Origin: a virus
IMG/VR virus record: IMGVR_UViG_3300031623_000006
Span: 1 to 57,062 of that record
Reading direction: 5' to 3' (one strand)
Length of the DNA stretch: 57,062 nucleotides
Shown here: positions 57,058-57,062 of the stretch, piece by piece
How positions within the stretch are numbered: the stretch's first letter is position 1
Layout of the letters: every line of letters begins with the position of its first letter
Notes under the pieces: model-generated
The model's input: the letters and a program-made list of their open reading frames with translations, nothing else
The model's database searches: none
Told to the model about the DNA's origin: nothing
Position numbers and translations under genes: made by a program

Positions 57058-57062
57058 GCGCT

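Overview
The window reads as a nearly complete genome, or a very large part of one, of a temperate tailed double-stranded DNA phage (Caudoviricetes). The support is a terminase large subunit carrying an intein, a portal protein, a likely major capsid protein, a tail-tube-like protein, a tyrosine integrase and an XRE-type repressor. The host cannot be named from the sequence. Secreted proteins with Sec and Tat-type leaders, a CsrA homologue and a RimI-like acetyltransferase fit a bacterium with an elaborate envelope. A planctomycete-type host is possible, but that is a guess.

Layout. (1) 1-6870, plus strand: about 21 short, mostly unrecognised genes, many separated by related stem-loop leader sequences. 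(2) 6870-8870: a terminator, a repressor with a probably leaderless promoter, then an array of short repeats with two variable segments per ~37-nt unit. Embedded in the array is a gene for a stand-alone Transposase_20/Nop-like protein. This matches the recently described TIGR-Tas RNA-guided systems (TasA-like type) and is the most notable content of the window. A csrA homologue and a GNAT gene follow. (3) 9.3-18.6 kb: recombination and replication genes. These are a PD-(D/E)XK nuclease with apparently permuted domain order, a Sak4-like ATPase, an SSB-like protein, a replication initiator-like protein, a DnaC-like loader, an HNH protein and a RusA resolvase. They are interrupted by a cassette with a tRNA-Gly-like sequence, a Mom-like DNA-modification gene and a Mom-like remnant. 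(4) 18.7-21.7 kb: a presumed lysis/secretion cluster with a small membrane protein, a class 3 lipase, a secreted staphylococcal-type nuclease and a membrane-anchored trypsin-like protease fused to a thioredoxin-like domain. (5) 21.7-40.8 kb: tail and accessory virion genes, including a repeat fibre, a tail tube, a hub-like protein, a protein with 51 cysteines, a glycosyltransferase and a methyltransferase. (6) 40.8-41.9 kb: integrase. (7) 41.9-57.06 kb, minus strand: head genes, running from the right end as an unknown protein, major capsid, decoration, small protein, possible TerS, TerL with intein, portal, small structural proteins and a 1,317-residue virion protein. Its stop codon almost touches the integrase stop.

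How it works together. The repressor and integrase would control lysogeny, and the small-gene region is probably early and host-directed. The TIGR-Tas-like locus sits beside the repressor, in an accessory position typical of defence or interference functions. The nuclease, annealing-type ATPase and SSB-like protein form a recombination module, and the initiator and loader recruit the host helicase. Mom-like modification would protect phage DNA. The head genes converge on the integrase. No classical endolysin and no obvious tape measure were recognised. Functions of most small genes remain unknown.
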